NCBI GenBank assembly: GCA_016936855.1
Contig: JAFGXA010000053.1
Location: forward strand, 1 to 41,619
Origin: Gammaproteobacteria bacterium
GTDB taxonomy: Bacteria; Pseudomonadota; Gammaproteobacteria; UBA9339
Direction of reading: 5' to 3'
DNA length: 41,619 nucleotides
Shown: positions 1-7,991 of the stretch, one piece after another
Numbering within the stretch: the stretch's first letter is position 1
Layout: each line of letters opens with the position of its first letter
Made by a program: the position numbers and the translations under genes
The notes under the pieces: model-generated
What the model saw: the letters and a program-made list of their open reading frames with translations, nothing else
Told to the model about the DNA's origin: nothing
Database searches by the model: none

Positions 1-92
1 GCTCGCTCGCCTAGCGCTTCTGATGGCGCGCTCACTCGCTTGCTATAACAACACCAAAAGTCTCATATGTTTCTGAACTTATACAAAACTTG

Positions 93-121
93 TTGACATT
101 AGACGGCAAGTTGGACAAAAT
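93..121 (+). promoter_or_regulatory. sigma70 promoter of the tRNA-secE-nusG transcript
   Basis: A perfect -35 TTGACA (93-98) is followed after 17 bp by CAAAAT (116-121) as -10 element, and then by a GC-rich GGCGC discriminator (122-126). tRNA-Tyr starts 20 bp after the -10 box, so transcription would begin around 128. A GC-rich discriminator of this kind is characteristic of stable-RNA promoters under stringent (ppGpp/DksA) control; applying that here is inference. Nothing else recognisable is seen in bases 1-92. Confidence 0.8.
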
Positions 122-140
122 GGCGCTCATTTTGCTTAGC

Positions 141-225
141 GGAGGGGTTCCCGAGCGGTCAAAGGGGGCAGACTGTAAATCTGTTGGCTCAGCCTTCGGA
201 GGTTCAAATCCTCCCCCCTCCACCA
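141..225 (+). tRNA. tyrT: tRNA-Tyr (anticodon GTA)
   Basis: This is an 85-nt class II tRNA with a long variable arm. The acceptor strand GGAGGGG (141-147) pairs with CCCCTCC (215-221), followed by discriminator A and an encoded CCA end (223-225). The anticodon GTA lies at 175-177 in the loop CTGTAAA, and the T arm carries GGTTCAAATCC. It is the first gene behind the promoter at 93-121. A tRNA-Tyr, Gly, Thr series ahead of secE is usual in gammaproteobacteria. Confidence 0.96.
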
Positions 226-296
226 GTAAAATGTGATGAGCGGATGTTGACCGGCAAGCTAATGGTAGCTGCTGGTTTTTGGCGTTTATGTTTGAT

Positions 297-370
<74 letters not shown>

Positions 371-373
371 AAT

Positions 374-449
<76 letters not shown>

Positions 450-483
450 GGCTTAGAGTCGATGTGGGGCGTAGTTAATAAAT

Positions 484-559
484 AGGCCAGTAGCTCAATT
501 GGTAGAGTGGCGGTCTCCAAAACCGTAGGTTGGGGGTTCGAGTCCCTCCTGGCCTGCCA
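484..559 (+). tRNA. trpT: tRNA-Trp (anticodon CCA)
   Basis: A 76-nt tRNA with acceptor AGGCCAG (484-490) paired to CTGGCCT, discriminator G and encoded CCA at 557-559. The anticodon CCA is at 517-519 in the loop CTCCAAA. It is the last tRNA of the cluster and lies 17 bp upstream of secE, an arrangement found in many gammaproteobacteria outside the enterics. Confidence 0.96.
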
Positions 560-576
560 AAATAAAGTTGTGATAA

Positions 577-972
577 ATGAGCAAAAAGGTTAAAGACAGA
601 GCGGAAAATAAGGCACATTCCAGAAAAGACGTTTTTTATTGGACGTTAGCAATAGTTGTGATTGCAGGATCTATTGTTGCTGATCATGTTTGGGGAATGG
701 ATGTTATGTGGGCGGTGCGACTTGGTGGTTGGATAGTTGTCACTGCTATTGTCATAGCATTGTTGGCCTTTACTGATTTCGGTAAGAAAAGTTGGTCTTT
801 TATCCAAGATTCGCGCGTTGAAATGCGTAAGGTTTCTTGGCCTGCTAGGCATGAAACTATGCGTACCACCATGATAGTTGCAGGTTTAACATTATTGACT
901 GCCTTAATATTGTGGGGAGTTGATTCTATCTTGTTGTGGTTAGTTGGCTACTTAACTGGGCAGAGAGGTTGA
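577..972 (+). CDS. secE: preprotein translocase subunit SecE
   Basis: SecE clamps SecY in the inner-membrane SecYEG channel. The 131-residue product is the long, three-helix form typical of gammaproteobacteria (about 127 residues in E. coli). Hydrophobic segments are seen at about residues 21-39, 45-65 and 99-126. The conserved cytoplasmic amphipathic motif RVEMRKVSWPAR precedes the last helix, which is the essential one. The ATG lies 17 bp after tRNA-Trp with only a weak ribosome binding site (AAAGTTG). nusG follows after 7 bp, with its Shine-Dalgarno inside the secE 3' end, so the two are probably co-translated from the tRNA-led transcript. Confidence 0.95.
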   Translation: MSKKVKDRAENKAHSRKDVFYWTLAIVVIAGSIVADHVWGMDVMWAVRLGGWIVVTAIVIALLAFTDFGKKSWSFIQDSRVEMRKVSWPARHETMRTTMIVAGLTLLTALILWGVDSILLWLVGYLTGQRG

Positions 973-979
973 TTGAATT

Positions 980-1540
980 ATGACTCATAATGAAGTAGAG
1001 AATCAGGCGAAAAAACGTTGGTATATAGTGCATGCGTATTCCGGTAAAGAGGCCAAAGTTGTTGAAGCCATTACTGAGCACGCTAAACTGAGAGGCATGG
1101 AAGAGTATTTTGATGAGATTATCGTACCAACCGAAGAGGTTATGGAAATGCGTGGTGGTAAAAAACGCAAAAGCCAGCGCAAATTTTTTCCAGGATATGT
1201 ATTAGTTCGCATGGTTATGAATGATGATACCTGGCATTTAGTCCGTCATTTACCAAATGTTTTGGGTTTTATTGGTAGTCGTTCAGACAAGCCAGTGCCT
1301 ATATCTGATCAAGAAGTGAATAAGATTCTGCAAAGAGTAGAGGAAGGAGCTGAGAAGCCAAAACCAAAAACAACCTTTGAGGTTGGGGAAGTGGTTCGTA
1401 TTATAGAGGGGCCTTTCGCTGACTTCGATGGTGTGGTGGAAGATGTGAATTACGAAAAGAGTCGCTTAAAAGTGTCAGTGTTGATTTTTGGTAGATCAAC
1501 ACCAGTTGAATTAGAGTTTGGTCAAGTAAAGAAAAGTTAG
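980..1540 (+). CDS. nusG: transcription termination/antitermination factor NusG
   Basis: NusG binds RNA polymerase through its N-terminal NGN domain and links it to Rho or ribosomal protein S10 through its C-terminal KOW domain. The 186-residue protein has the NGN signature [13 protein letters not shown] near residues 12-24 and the [11 protein letters not shown] segment of the RNAP-facing face. The KOW domain runs from about 132 ([19 protein letters not shown]) to the end. The length is close to E. coli NusG (181). The Shine-Dalgarno AGAGG (964-968) lies in the end of secE. Rho interaction is expected from the family, not shown here. Confidence 0.96.
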   Translation: MTHNEVENQAKKRWYIVHAYSGKEAKVVEAITEHAKLRGMEEYFDEIIVPTEEVMEMRGGKKRKSQRKFFPGYVLVRMVMNDDTWHLVRHLPNVLGFIGSRSDKPVPISDQEVNKILQRVEEGAEKPKPKTTFEVGEVVRIIEGPFADFDGVVEDVNYEKSRLKVSVLIFGRSTPVELEFGQVKKS

Positions 1541-1557
1541 TTTTTGTATCAATAACC

Positions 1558-1587
1558 GGGGAGCTTGTGTTTCAAGCGTTTGCACCC
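1558..1587 (+). promoter_or_regulatory. probable L1 translational operator of rplK-rplA
   Basis: Between nusG and rplK the RNA can form GGG (1558-1561) against CCC (1585-1587), enclosing the hairpin GCTTG-TGTTT-CAAGC (1563-1577) with an asymmetric GTTTGCA side. In enterobacteria ribosomal protein L1 represses rplK-rplA by binding such a two-helix, asymmetric-loop mimic of its 23S rRNA site just upstream of the rplK Shine-Dalgarno. The position here is the same, ending 6 nt before GGAG (1593-1596). The assignment rests on structure and position only. Confidence 0.5.
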
Positions 1588-1603
1588 AAATTGGAGAAAT
1601 AAA

Positions 1604-2032
1604 ATGGCGAAGAAAGTTCAGGGCTACATTAAGCTGCAAGTTGCAGCCGGTAGCGCTAATCCAAGTCCACCAGTTGGTCCTGCCTTGGGTCAGCATGGTG
1701 TTAATATTATGGAATTTTGTAAAGCATTTAATGCTAAAACTCAGGATATGGAAAAAGGTATGCCGATTCCAGTTATAATAACTGTATATGCAGACCGTAG
1801 CTTTACCTTTGTAACAAAGACGCCACCTGCGTCAGTATTGTTGAAAAAGGCTGCTAAGATTGCTAAGGGCAGTCCTATTCCGCATACAAATAAAGTCGCG
1901 AAGATTACACGTGCACAAGTAGAAGAAATCGTTAAATTGAAAAACCCAGATTTGACTGCTGCAGATATGGATGCTGGTGTAAATACCATCGCTGGTACCG
2001 CACGTAGCATGGGTATTGAGGTGGAGGGCTAG
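1604..2032 (+). CDS. rplK: 50S ribosomal protein L11
   Basis: L11 forms the base of the L7/L12 stalk with 23S rRNA, the GTPase-associated centre where EF-G, EF-Tu and RelA act. The start is the ATG at 1604, preceded by GGAG (1593-1596), giving 142 residues, exactly the E. coli length; an in-frame TTG at 1565 would add 13 unrelated residues. The N-terminal domain shows the proline-rich [20 protein letters not shown] segment (about 22-41) bound by thiopeptides. The C-terminal RNA-binding domain ends in [12 protein letters not shown]. rplA follows after 4 bp, with its Shine-Dalgarno inside the rplK end. Confidence 0.97.
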   Translation: MAKKVQGYIKLQVAAGSANPSPPVGPALGQHGVNIMEFCKAFNAKTQDMEKGMPIPVIITVYADRSFTFVTKTPPASVLLKKAAKIAKGSPIPHTNKVAKITRAQVEEIVKLKNPDLTAADMDAGVNTIAGTARSMGIEVEG

Positions 2033-2036
2033 TATA

Positions 2037-2729
2037 ATGGCGAAGATTACAAAACGTTCTAAGGCTATCCTCGAGAAAGTCACACAGGGTAAAGTTTATA
2101 GCGTTGAAGAGGCTATTAATCTTTTGAAAAATTGTTCAACTGTTAAGTTTAAAGAATCAATAGATGTCAGCATAAACTTGGGCATTGATGCTCGCAAATC
2201 TGATCAAACTGTAAGGGGCGCTGTAGTCCTGCCTAATGGTACTGGCAAAACTGTGAGAGTTGCAGTTTTTGCTCAAGGTGATAGTGCTGAAGATGCCAAG
2301 ACCGCTGGTGCTGATTTGATAGGTTTTGAAGATTTAGCAGAAGACATTAAGGCTGGCAAGATGGATTTTGATACGTTGATTGCAACTCCTGATGCAATGA
2401 GAGTTGTAGGTCAGCTTGGACAAATTTTGGGTCCTCGTGGTTTGATGCCAAATCCAAAAGTTGGGACTGTAACCAAAGATGTAGCTGAGGCTGTTAAGAA
2501 TGCTAAAGCGGGCCAAGTTAGCTATCGTAATGATAAAGCAGGTATTGTGCATAGCACTATTGGTAAGCTGGATTTTGAAGTAAACGCGCTTAGAGAAAAT
2601 CTTGTTGCGATTGTCGCTGCTGTTAAAAAAGCAAAACCAGCGAGCGCGAAAGGTATTTATTTAAAGAAAATTAGCTTATCCAGTACCATGGGTCCTGGAT
2701 TGGCGGTTGATTTGAACTCTATTGAGTGA
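2037..2729 (+). CDS. rplA: 50S ribosomal protein L1
   Basis: L1 forms the mobile stalk that guides E-site tRNA out of the ribosome, and also represses its own mRNA. The ATG at 2037 has GGAGG at 2023-2027 and gives 230 residues (E. coli 234). The conserved core [18 protein letters not shown] (about residues 120-137) and the later motif [14 protein letters not shown] mark the two-domain L1 fold. An in-frame upstream start at 2016 overlaps rplK and is less likely. The gene ends 153 bp before rplJ, and that gap holds the L10 leader. Confidence 0.97.
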   Translation: MAKITKRSKAILEKVTQGKVYSVEEAINLLKNCSTVKFKESIDVSINLGIDARKSDQTVRGAVVLPNGTGKTVRVAVFAQGDSAEDAKTAGADLIGFEDLAEDIKAGKMDFDTLIATPDAMRVVGQLGQILGPRGLMPNPKVGTVTKDVAEAVKNAKAGQVSYRNDKAGIVHSTIGKLDFEVNALRENLVAIVAAVKKAKPASAKGIYLKKISLSSTMGPGLAVDLNSIE

Positions 2730-2740
2730 TGTAACGAATT

Positions 2741-2829
2741 CGCACGGCGATTGAGGTGCAACACCTTAAAAGCCGTCGAAGACCGTAGGTGTTCTTTGGG
2801 AAAAGAACTTAATATCCTACGCAGACGGT
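2741..2829 (+). promoter_or_regulatory. L10 leader (binding site for L10-(L7/L12)4)
   Basis: The gap between rplA and rplJ folds into the two-part structure known for L10 leaders. ACGGC (2744-2748) pairs with GCCGT (2772-2776) around the hairpin AGGTG-CAA-CACCT (2754-2766). A second arm has ACCG with CGGT (2782-2785 and 2825-2828) and TAGG with CCTA, capped by GTTCTTT-GGGA-AAAGAAC (2791-2808). The GCAGA side loop between the two helical parts fits the kink-turn that L10 recognises. In E. coli L10 bound here blocks translation of rplJ and rplL. The regulatory effect is taken from the family. Confidence 0.8.
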
Positions 2830-2882
2830 GTAGTCGTCATGTTTTTGTGATGGCCACCATAACTTAAAATTGGAGGTTTAAA

Positions 2883-3404
2883 GTGACACTTAGACTTGAA
2901 GATAAAAAAGCTATTGTAGCCGAAGTGAATGCTGTTGCGAACAGCGCCATTTCCGCTGTGGTCGCTGATTATCGCGGGTTAACAGTTGCTGAGATGACCG
3001 AACTAAGGGCTAAGGCTAGGGAAACCAGAGTTGATTTGCGTGTAGTACGTAACACTTTGGCAAAACGTGCTTTGCAAGATACAAATTTTTCTTGCTTATC
3101 AGAAGTTTTAACAGGTCCCTTGTTTATGGCATTTTCTCTAGATGATCCAGGCGCTGCTGCAAGATTATTGAAAAAGTTTGCAAAAGAGCATGATCGTTTA
3201 ACGGTAAAAGCATTGTCTGTTGATGGACAATTATTAGCTGCAGATCAATTGACTGCTGTTGCTGAATTACCAACTAGAGATGAAGCTTTGGCTATGTTGA
3301 TGGGTGTTATGATTGCTCCTATCAGCAAATTGGTACGTACTGTTGCTGAGCCGCATACCAAATTGGTGCGCACAGTTGCAGCAGTTCGAGATTCAAAGCA
3401 ATAG
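2883..3404 (+). CDS. rplJ: 50S ribosomal protein L10
   Basis: L10 anchors L7/L12 dimers to L11 and 23S rRNA at the stalk. It starts with GTG at 2883, with a strong GGAGG at 2872-2876. The 173-residue product shows the globular N-terminal domain (AVVADYRGLTVAEMTELR, about residues 26-43; RVVRNTLAKRAL, about 53-64). Its C-terminal helix, about 140-173, would bind the L7/L12 N-termini. Length is close to E. coli L10 (165). rplL follows after 44 bp. Confidence 0.96.
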   Translation: MTLRLEDKKAIVAEVNAVANSAISAVVADYRGLTVAEMTELRAKARETRVDLRVVRNTLAKRALQDTNFSCLSEVLTGPLFMAFSLDDPGAAARLLKKFAKEHDRLTVKALSVDGQLLAADQLTAVAELPTRDEALAMLMGVMIAPISKLVRTVAEPHTKLVRTVAAVRDSKQ

Positions 3405-3448
3405 AGTTAATTTATTATTTTAAAAAGATATTTTAGAGGAGAATTTTA

Positions 3449-3826
3449 ATGGCTATTACTAAAAATGATGTTTTGGAAGCAATCTCCAACATGTCCGTAA
3501 TGGAAGTTGTTGAGTTGATTAAAGATATGGAAGAAAAGTTTGGCGTATCTGCAGCAGCTCCTGTTGCTATGGCTGCGGCTCCAGCTGCCGGCGGAGAAGC
3601 TGCCGCTGCCGAAGAAAAAACAGAGTTCGATGTTGTTATGACAAGCTTTGGTTCTAACAAGATTGCTGTTATTAAAGTGATTCGCGCTATCACCGGTCTT
3701 GGCTTGAAAGAAGCTAAAGATATGGTTGAAGGAGTTCCTTCAACTGTTAAAGAAGGTGTTAGTAAGGAAGAGGCTGAAGGCGTTAAGAAGCAGCTTGAAG
3801 AAGCAGGTGCTTCTGTCGAAAGTTAA
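3449..3826 (+). CDS. rplL: 50S ribosomal protein L7/L12
   Basis: This acidic stalk protein, present in several copies per ribosome, recruits and stimulates translational GTPases. The 125-residue product has an N-terminal dimerisation helix pair (about 1-35), an alanine-rich flexible hinge with [20 protein letters not shown] (about 35-54) and a C-terminal domain (about 57-125) with the factor-binding patch [21 protein letters not shown] strong AGAGGAG (3435-3441) precedes the ATG, consistent with the several-fold higher synthesis this protein needs relative to L10. Confidence 0.97.
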   Translation: MAITKNDVLEAISNMSVMEVVELIKDMEEKFGVSAAAPVAMAAAPAAGGEAAAAEEKTEFDVVMTSFGSNKIAVIKVIRAITGLGLKEAKDMVEGVPSTVKEGVSKEEAEGVKKQLEEAGASVES

Positions 3827-3840
3827 GTAATATTCCACTA

Positions 3841-3875
3841 TACACAGAGACGCTTTATGTAAGCGTCTCTGTGTA
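3841..3875 (+). terminator. 15-bp hairpin between rplL and rpoB (attenuator or processing site)
   Basis: A perfect 15-bp stem joins 3841-3855 to 3861-3875 across a TATGT loop. Only AATTTT follows, so it lacks the long T tract of an efficient intrinsic terminator, and it ends 20 bp before the rpoB ATG. In E. coli the same interval has a partial terminator and an RNase III site that lower rpoBC expression relative to rplJL. A comparable role is inferred from position and structure. Confidence 0.65.
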
Positions 3876-3894
3876 ATTTTAGAGAGAGTTGCAA

Positions 3895-6800
3895 ATGGCT
3901 GGAAAAACATTTAGTTATACAGAGAAAAAACGTATCAGGAAGAGCTTTGGTAAACTACCTGGAACGGCGGTTCCTCCTTATCTATTGGAAATGCAGGTTG
4001 ACTCATACAAAGATCTTTTGCAGGCGGATGTTAAGCAGGATGAGCGTCGTGATTTTGGCTTGCAGGCCACTTTTAATTCAATTTTTCCCATTAAAAGCCT
4101 ATCAGGTCATGCGCAACTTGAATTTTTAGGTTACAAGTTAGGTGAGCCAGCTTTCCGTGAGAGAGAATGTTACTCTCGTGGCACAACTTTTGGCGCGCCA
4201 ATTAGAGCAAAGATCAGATTAGTTATTTTTGACAAAGATGCGGGAAGTGCAAACAAAGTCAAAGATATTAAAGAGCAAGAAGTTTATATGGGTGAGTTGC
4301 CATTGATGACGACAAATGGCAGTTTTATTATTAATGGTACGGAACGTGTGGTTGTATCCCAAATGCATCGTTCGCCAGGTGTGTTTTTTGATCACGATCG
4401 TGGTAAAACGCACTCTTCTGGTAAGCTACTTTATTCTGCCAGAATTATTCCTTATCGTGGTTCTTGGTTAGACTTTGAATTTGACCCAAAAGACTGTTTG
4501 TTCGTCAGAATAGATAGAAGACGCAAGTTGCCAGCTACTGTTTTGTTGCGAGCACTTGGCTTAAGTACAGAAGAAATTTTAGATATATTTTTCGAAAATA
4601 TTAGTTTCAAAATTAGAAAAAATGATGTTGTTTTAGAGTTAAGCAATCCGGAATATTTGCGTGGTGAATTAGCTGCTATTGCTATTAAAGATAAAAATGG
4701 CAAAGTGATTGTTGAGCAGGGTAGGCGTATTTCAGCTCGTCATATTCGTTTAATTGCAAAGGCCGGTATAAAGAAACTGGAGTTGCCGAAAGAATTTTTA
4801 TTGAATAAGGTAATTGCAAAAGCAATTATAGATAAAGAAACAGGCGAAGTTTTGATAGCTGCCAACACCCAAATTACCAAAGAAGTAATAGAGCTTCTTG
4901 AAGAAAATAAGGTGGCGGGCATTGAAACTTTGTATCATAACGAACTTGATCGAGGGGTTTATATTTCAGATACATTACGCATAGACCCATCATCAAATCA
5001 ATTGGAAGCGTTGGTGGAAATTTATCGTGTTATAAGACCAGGAGAACCACCGACCAAAGAGGCGGCCGAAAATTTATTTAATAGTTTATTTTTTGTTGAA
5101 GATAGATATGATTTGTCAGCCGTTGGGCGCATGAAATTTAATCGTCGTTTGGGTTTTCCCGGTGTTGAGGGACCCTCGGTTTTAAGTAAAGAAGATATCA
5201 TTGCCGTAGCAAAAGAGCTAATTAATATTCGCGACGGTAAAGGTTATATCGATGATATAGATCACTTGGGTAATCGTCGCATTCGTAGTGTCGGTGAAAT
5301 GATTGAAAATCAATTTAGAATTGGTTTGGTTAGGGTGGAGCGTTCGGTGCGTGATCGTTTGAACTTGGCAGAAACCGATAATCTGATGCCGCAGGATTTG
5401 ATTAATGCGAAACCAGTTGCGGCGGCTATAAAAGAGTTTTTCTCTTCTAGTCAGTTATCACAATTTATGGATCAGGTAAATCCCATTGCAGAGATTACTC
5501 ACAAGCGTAGGGTGTCAGCTTTGGGGCCTGGTGGCTTAAGTAGGGAACGAGCTGGTTTTGAGGTTCGTGACGTACACCCAACTCATTATGGTCGTCTTTG
5601 CCCGATTGAGACCCCAGAAGGTCCAAACATTGGTTTGATTAATTCCTTGGCTGTTTATGCTCGTACTAATGGGTATGGTTTTATTGAAACCCCATACAGA
5701 AAGGTTAATAACGGTGTTGTTAGTGATGAGATAGTTTATTTATCTGCTATAGAAGAACACGATAGTTATATTGCTCAGGCAAATACTAAGCTTGGTAAAA
5801 AAGGTGAATTGCAGGATGAATTTGTTGCCTGTCGTCACCAGGGAGAGACAGTGCTTGCCCCAGTAGCAACTGTTAATTTCATGGATGTGTCTCCTCAACA
5901 GATTATTTCGGTTGCGGCATCTTTGATCCCGTTTTTAGAGCATGATGATACATCACGTGCTTTAATGGGATCTAATATGCAACGCCAAGCTGTTCCAGTT
6001 ATCAATGCTGAAAAGCCGTTGGTTGGAACTGGTATTGAGCGTATTGCTGCAATAGATTCTGGTACAACTATAGTAGCTAAGCGTGGTGGTGTAGTTGATC
6101 TTGTTGATGCTGCACGTATTGTTGTGCGCGCCAATTCTGATGAAGTTAAAGGAGGTGGTGATGCAGGTGTTGATATTTACAATTTGGTAAAATATACAAG
6201 ATCAAATCAGAATACTTGCATGAATCAAAAGCCAATTGTGCGCGTAGGGGACCATATTAGCCGGGGCGACGTATTGGCGGATGGTTCTTGTACCGATCTT
6301 GGAGAATTAGCGTTAGGGCAAAATCTATTGGTCGCATTTATGACCTGGAGTGGTTATAACTTCGAGGATTCGATTTTATTATCCGAACGTTTAGTAGAAG
6401 AAGATCGTTTTACTTCTGTTCATATCCAGGAGTTAACGTGTATTGCTCGAGATACAAAACTTGGTTCAGAAGAGGTAACCGCTGATATTCCTAATGTTGG
6501 AGAGACAGCTCTTAATAAGCTGGATGAGTGCGGTATCGTTTACGTTGGTGCGGAAGTTAATGCGGGAGACATATTAGTTGGTAAGGTGACGCCTAAGGGC
6601 GAAACTCAGCTAAGTCCTGAAGAAAAATTGTTAAGGGCAATTTTTGGTGAAAAAGCATCGGATGTGAAAGATAGCTCACTGAGAGTGCCTTCCGGAACAT
6701 CTGGTACTATTATTGATGTTAAAGTCTTTACTCGTGATGGTGTAAAGAAAGATGAACGTACTTTGGCTATCGAACAGGAGGAGTTAGCAAAGATCAAAAA

Positions 6801-7989
6801 GGATCTTGATGACGAATTAAGAATTAGACATGAGCTGATTTATTTCCGTTTACAAGAGTTATTGCTAGATGTAGTTGTAACTAAAGCTCCAGCAAAGCTT
6901 GCAAAGGGTAGTAAAATTACAGCTGAATATTTGGATAATTTGCCAAAAGATAGTTGGTTTTCTATAGAAACCGAGGATGATCATCTGAACGACGTGTTAC
7001 GTGATGCAGAACAGCAATTAAAACAAATTCGTGCAGACCATGACAAAAAGCTTAAAGAAGAGCGAGAAAAAATTACTCGTGGCGATGAATTAACTCCAGG
7101 GGTAATAAAGATAGTTAAGGTTTATATGGCGGTAAAACGTCGTATACAGCCAGGGGACAAGATGGCTGGTCGCCATGGTAACAAGGGTGTTGTGTCTATG
7201 ATTGCACCAGTTGAGGATATGCCATATTTGGTTGATGGTACGCCGGTTGATATAGTGCTGAATCCCTTGGGTGTGCCATCGCGTATGAATATTGGTCAGA
7301 TTTTGGAAACGCACTTAGGTTGGGCTGCTAAGGGAGTGGGGCATAAGATTGATTCCATGATTAAAGAGCAATCCAAGGCTAAGGAGTTACGGGGTTATCT
7401 AGAGGAGGTTTATAGCCTAGGAGAAGATAAGCCGGCCGATCTGTCTAGTTTAAATGATAAAGAGATTAGTGAATTGGCGCGTAATTTGCGCAGAGGTGTT
7501 ACTGTTGCAACCCCAGCTTTTGATGGGGCTAGAGAAGAAGAGGTAAAGGCTATGCTTAAGATGGCTGGATTACCTCAAACAGGGCAGGCCGAGCTTTATG
7601 ATGGACGTACTGGCGAAAAGCTAGATAATAAAGTTACCGTAGGTTACATGTATATGTTGAAATTGAACCACTTGGTGGATGACAAAATGCATGCAAGGGC
7701 TACGGGGTCATATAGTTTGGTTACACAGCAACCCTTAGGTGGTAAAGCACAATTTGGTGGTCAGCGCTTCGGTGAAATGGAGGTTTGGGCCTTAGAGGCA
7801 TACGGAGCTGCCTACACATTGCAGGAAATGTTGACCGTTAAGTCTGACGATGTATCAGGGCGTTCTAGAATGTACAAAAACATTGTGGATGGAAATTATA
7901 CAATGGATGCGGGCATGCCCGAATCGTTCAATGTACTGATTAAAGAAATCAGGTCTTTAGGTATCGATTTTGAATTGGAGACTAAGTAA
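3895..7989 (+). CDS. rpoB: DNA-directed RNA polymerase subunit beta
   Basis: The beta subunit forms one pincer and much of the active site of RNA polymerase. The ATG at 3895, behind GAGAGAG, gives 1364 residues (E. coli 1342); the in-frame TTG at 3889 adds only two. The N-terminus [14 protein letters not shown] is typical. The rifampicin-binding region lies at about residues 519-600, with [32 protein letters not shown] and [14 protein letters not shown]. The C-terminal clamp motif [21 protein letters not shown] is intact. Residues equivalent to E. coli D516, H526 and S531 are present, so it looks rifampicin-sensitive, but position 518 is Val instead of Asn. rpoC starts 2 bp after the stop. 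Confidence 0.98.
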   Translation: MAGKTFSYTEKKRIRKSFGKLPGTAVPPYLLEMQVDSYKDLLQADVKQDERRDFGLQATFNSIFPIKSLSGHAQLEFLGYKLGEPAFRERECYSRGTTFGAPIRAKIRLVIFDKDAGSANKVKDIKEQEVYMGELPLMTTNGSFIINGTERVVVSQMHRSPGVFFDHDRGKTHSSGKLLYSARIIPYRGSWLDFEFDPKDCLFVRIDRRRKLPATVLLRALGLSTEEILDIFFENISFKIRKNDVVLELSNPEYLRGELAAIAIKDKNGKVIVEQGRRISARHIRLIAKAGIKKLELPKEFLLNKVIAKAIIDKETGEVLIAANTQITKEVIELLEENKVAGIETLYHNELDRGVYISDTLRIDPSSNQLEALVEIYRVIRPGEPPTKEAAENLFNSLFFVEDRYDLSAVGRMKFNRRLGFPGVEGPSVLSKEDIIAVAKELINIRDGKGYIDDIDHLGNRRIRSVGEMIENQFRIGLVRVERSVRDRLNLAETDNLMPQDLINAKPVAAAIKEFFSSSQLSQFMDQVNPIAEITHKRRVSALGPGGLSRERAGFEVRDVHPTHYGRLCPIETPEGPNIGLINSLAVYARTNGYGFIETPYRKVNNGVVSDEIVYLSAIEEHDSYIAQANTKLGKKGELQDEFVACRHQGETVLAPVATVNFMDVSPQQIISVAASLIPFLEHDDTSRALMGSNMQRQAVPVINAEKPLVGTGIERIAAIDSGTTIVAKRGGVVDLVDAARIVVRANSDEVKGGGDAGVDIYNLVKYTRSNQNTCMNQKPIVRVGDHISRGDVLADGSCTDLGELALGQNLLVAFMTWSGYNFEDSILLSERLVEEDRFTSVHIQELTCIARDTKLGSEEVTADIPNVGETALNKLDECGIVYVGAEVNAGDILVGKVTPKGETQLSPEEKLLRAIFGEKASDVKDSSLRVPSGTSGTIIDVKVFTRDGVKKDERTLAIEQEELAKIKKDLDDELRIRHELIYFRLQELLLDVVVTKAPAKLAKGSKITAEYLDNLPKDSWFSIETEDDHLNDVLRDAEQQLKQIRADHDKKLKEEREKITRGDELTPGVIKIVKVYMAVKRRIQPGDKMAGRHGNKGVVSMIAPVEDMPYLVDGTPVDIVLNPLGVPSRMNIGQILETHLGWAAKGVGHKIDSMIKEQSKAKELRGYLEEVYSLGEDKPADLSSLNDKEISELARNLRRGVTVATPAFDGAREEEVKAMLKMAGLPQTGQAELYDGRTGEKLDNKVTVGYMYMLKLNHLVDDKMHARATGSYSLVTQQPLGGKAQFGGQRFGEMEVWALEAYGAAYTLQEMLTVKSDDVSGRSRMYKNIVDGNYTMDAGMPESFNVLIKEIRSLGIDFELETK

Positions 7990-7991
7990 TT

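Noticed and set aside
1-92. GC-rich start of the window with repeated GCTCGC/CTCACTCGC-like words
   Set aside because: Too short and irregular to call a repeat element or gene end; nothing supports a feature there.
450-483. Possible tuf remnant between tRNA-Thr and tRNA-Trp
   Set aside because: The 34 bp show no match to either end of the tuf gene in this window.
1565-1603. TTG-initiated N-terminal extension of rplK
   Set aside because: It adds 13 residues not found in L11, overlaps the probable L1 operator, and the ATG at 1604 has the better ribosome binding site and exact family length.
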